The notes under the pieces are model-generated. The model worked only from the letters and a program-made list of their open reading frames with translations, ran no database searches and was not told the origin of the DNA. Source: Natronohydrobacter sp. (GTDB lineage: Bacteria; Pseudomonadota; Alphaproteobacteria; Rhodobacterales; Rhodobacteraceae). Taken from it: 64,000 nucleotides of DNA. Position numbers and translations under genes: made by a program. How positions within the stretch are numbered: the stretch's first letter is position 1; each line of letters begins with the position of its first letter. Shown piece by piece: positions 63,332 through 64,000 of the stretch. The stretch lies in assembly GCA_030603695.1 (NCBI GenBank), contig JAUVXF010000006.1, positions 62,001 through 126,000 of the forward strand, given 5' to 3'.

Positions 63332-64000
63332 GCCGGGATATCCTTTTTGCGAAACCGCTTGGCCAGCATGGGCAGAAGCGCCAGCGCCGCAAGCCCCAAA
63401 AGCGGGCCAAGAATATGCAACTCGAAGATAATTCCCAGATTTGGGGTTTCATTTCGGGCAAATACCTCGCCCAATCCCACGCCAACCCATGTGTACACCA
63501 CACCGCCCGGCATGATCCCGAAAAATGTGCTGGCCGCAAAGACGGATAGCCGCACCCCGATCAGCGCGGGCAAGATATTCATCACGAAAAACGGCAGCAC
63601 CGGAACCAGCCGCAAGGAAAACAGCACCGGAAATTCGTTTTCGCGGATGGAATCTTGCAACCGCTTCATGCGCCCGTCACTGGCATCTATCCGCGCGGCC
63701 ATGGCCTGCCCCAACCCGGCCCGCACGGCCAGAAAGATCAGGATCGCGCCCAAAGTGGCGGCCACAATGTTAAACAGCGCCCCCGGAAACAGCCCGAACA
63801 AAAACCCCCCTGTCAGGGTTGCCGCCGTTGCGCCGGGCAAGGAAAACGCCACAATCGCGATATAGGCCAGCACAAAGCCGGCGGCTGTCAGTGCATAATG
63901 GCTGTCGCGAAAGGCAATCAGCGCCGCGCGATTGTCGCGCAGGGCCTCGAATGTCAGATGCTCGCGCAGCAGCACTGCGCCAAGAATGGCAACAAGCGCC
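63328..64000 (-). CDS. TVP38/TMEM64-family membrane protein (N-terminus cut by window edge)
   Basis: A polytopic inner-membrane protein of the VTT/DedA-like superfamily: TGGFLFGLFPGALFNIVAATLGA-type core at about two fifths of its length, FSLRLVPVLPFFVMNILPAL, and TFFGIMPGGVVYTWVGVGLG. The frame is open to the edge with a hydrophobic leading part (LVAILGAVLL), so the start lies outside; the GTG at 63975 is not needed. Overlaps the FAD oxidoreductase gene (ATGA). The pairing suggests a membrane redox or lipid-scramblase function, unproven. Confidence 0.85.
   Translation of the reverse strand, partial: ALVAILGAVLLREHLTFEALRDNRAALIAFRDSHYALTAAGFVLAYIAIVAFSLPGATAATLTGGFLFGLFPGALFNIVAATLGAILIFLAVRAGLGQAMAARIDASDGRMKRLQDSIRENEFPVLFSLRLVPVLPFFVMNILPALIGVRLSVFAASTFFGIMPGGVVYTWVGVGLGEVFARNETPNLGIIFELHILGPLLGLAALALLPMLAKRFRKKDIPA

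Noticed and set aside
61997-63865. Long plus-strand frame opposite the FAD oxidoreductase
   Set aside because: Same shadow effect; it runs across the junction of two well-supported minus-strand genes.
1-64000. Insertion sequences, prophage, CRISPR arrays, toxin-antitoxin modules
   Set aside because: None seen; no transposase, integrase or regular repeat-spacer pattern on either strand.

Overview
The window reads as a chromosomal segment of a Rhodobacteraceae-type alphaproteobacterium. The evidence is the high GC content with strong GC bias at third codon positions, the two-subunit glycyl-tRNA synthetase with a small DUF6446-like gene between glyQ and glyS, the CsgH-type curli gene, the GAAC-N7-GAAC SOS box, and many ATGA/TGATG stop-start overlaps. 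An alkaliphilic or halophilic lifestyle is possible because of the complete Mrp antiporter operon, but this is inference. I see no insertion sequence, prophage or CRISPR array. Nearly all genes are housekeeping or envelope genes.

Layout. 1-6.3 kb: an oligopeptide-type ABC importer (two-domain ATPase cut by the window edge, two permeases, binding protein) divergent from an amidase. 6.3-12.0 kb: a SleB-like cell-wall hydrolase, a PPDK-like enzyme with an unusual N-terminus, and a SPOR/peptidoglycan-binding protein whose trypsin-like domain has lost catalytic His and Ser. 12.1-15.9 kb: glyQ, a DUF6446-like gene and glyS; glyS carries an in-frame low-GC patch. 16.2-18.8 kb: accA, and a lone imuB under an SOS box. 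19.4-30.9 kb: an MsbA-like exporter, then a biofilm-matrix island with curli genes (csgA, csgH, csgB-like) beside a cellulose operon (bcsN-bcsA-bcsB-bcsZ-repeat protein). 31.2-44.6 kb: short HPF, thyA-folA, gloA, a rhomboid protease, tpiA, a SUF-associated trio, hslU, a SPOR protein, the nucleoside-salvage operon cdd-deoB-add-upp, and maeB. 44.9-52.4 kb: prpE, an Hpt/response-regulator pair with a degenerate AAA+ domain, an SDR, PduO-type adenosyltransferase and etfBA. 52.8-58.4 kb: mrpABCDEFG. 58.5-64 kb: cspA, GAPDH, hemP, tRNA-Arg(ACG), a histidine kinase, and a FAD oxidoreductase/TVP38 pair cut by the right edge.

How genes work together. Curli and cellulose are the two partners of a classic extracellular matrix. 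PilZ on BcsA implies c-di-GMP control of the cellulose part. PrpE makes propionyl-CoA, whose methylmalonyl route needs the adenosylcobalamin made by the PduO-type enzyme. MaeB links C4 acids to pyruvate. Cdd, DeoB, Add and Upp recycle nucleosides, while ThyA and FolA form the dTMP/folate cycle.

The most novel signal is a dispersed repeat of about 189 bp present three times (15946, 19191, 34169). All copies lie in the same orientation, and each sits between two convergent genes. An internal hairpin is retained with different stem sequences. Other points worth attention are the low-GC insert in glyS, the pseudoprotease, the NtrC-type regulator without GAFTGA and Walker B, and paired cysteines in the CsgA repeats.
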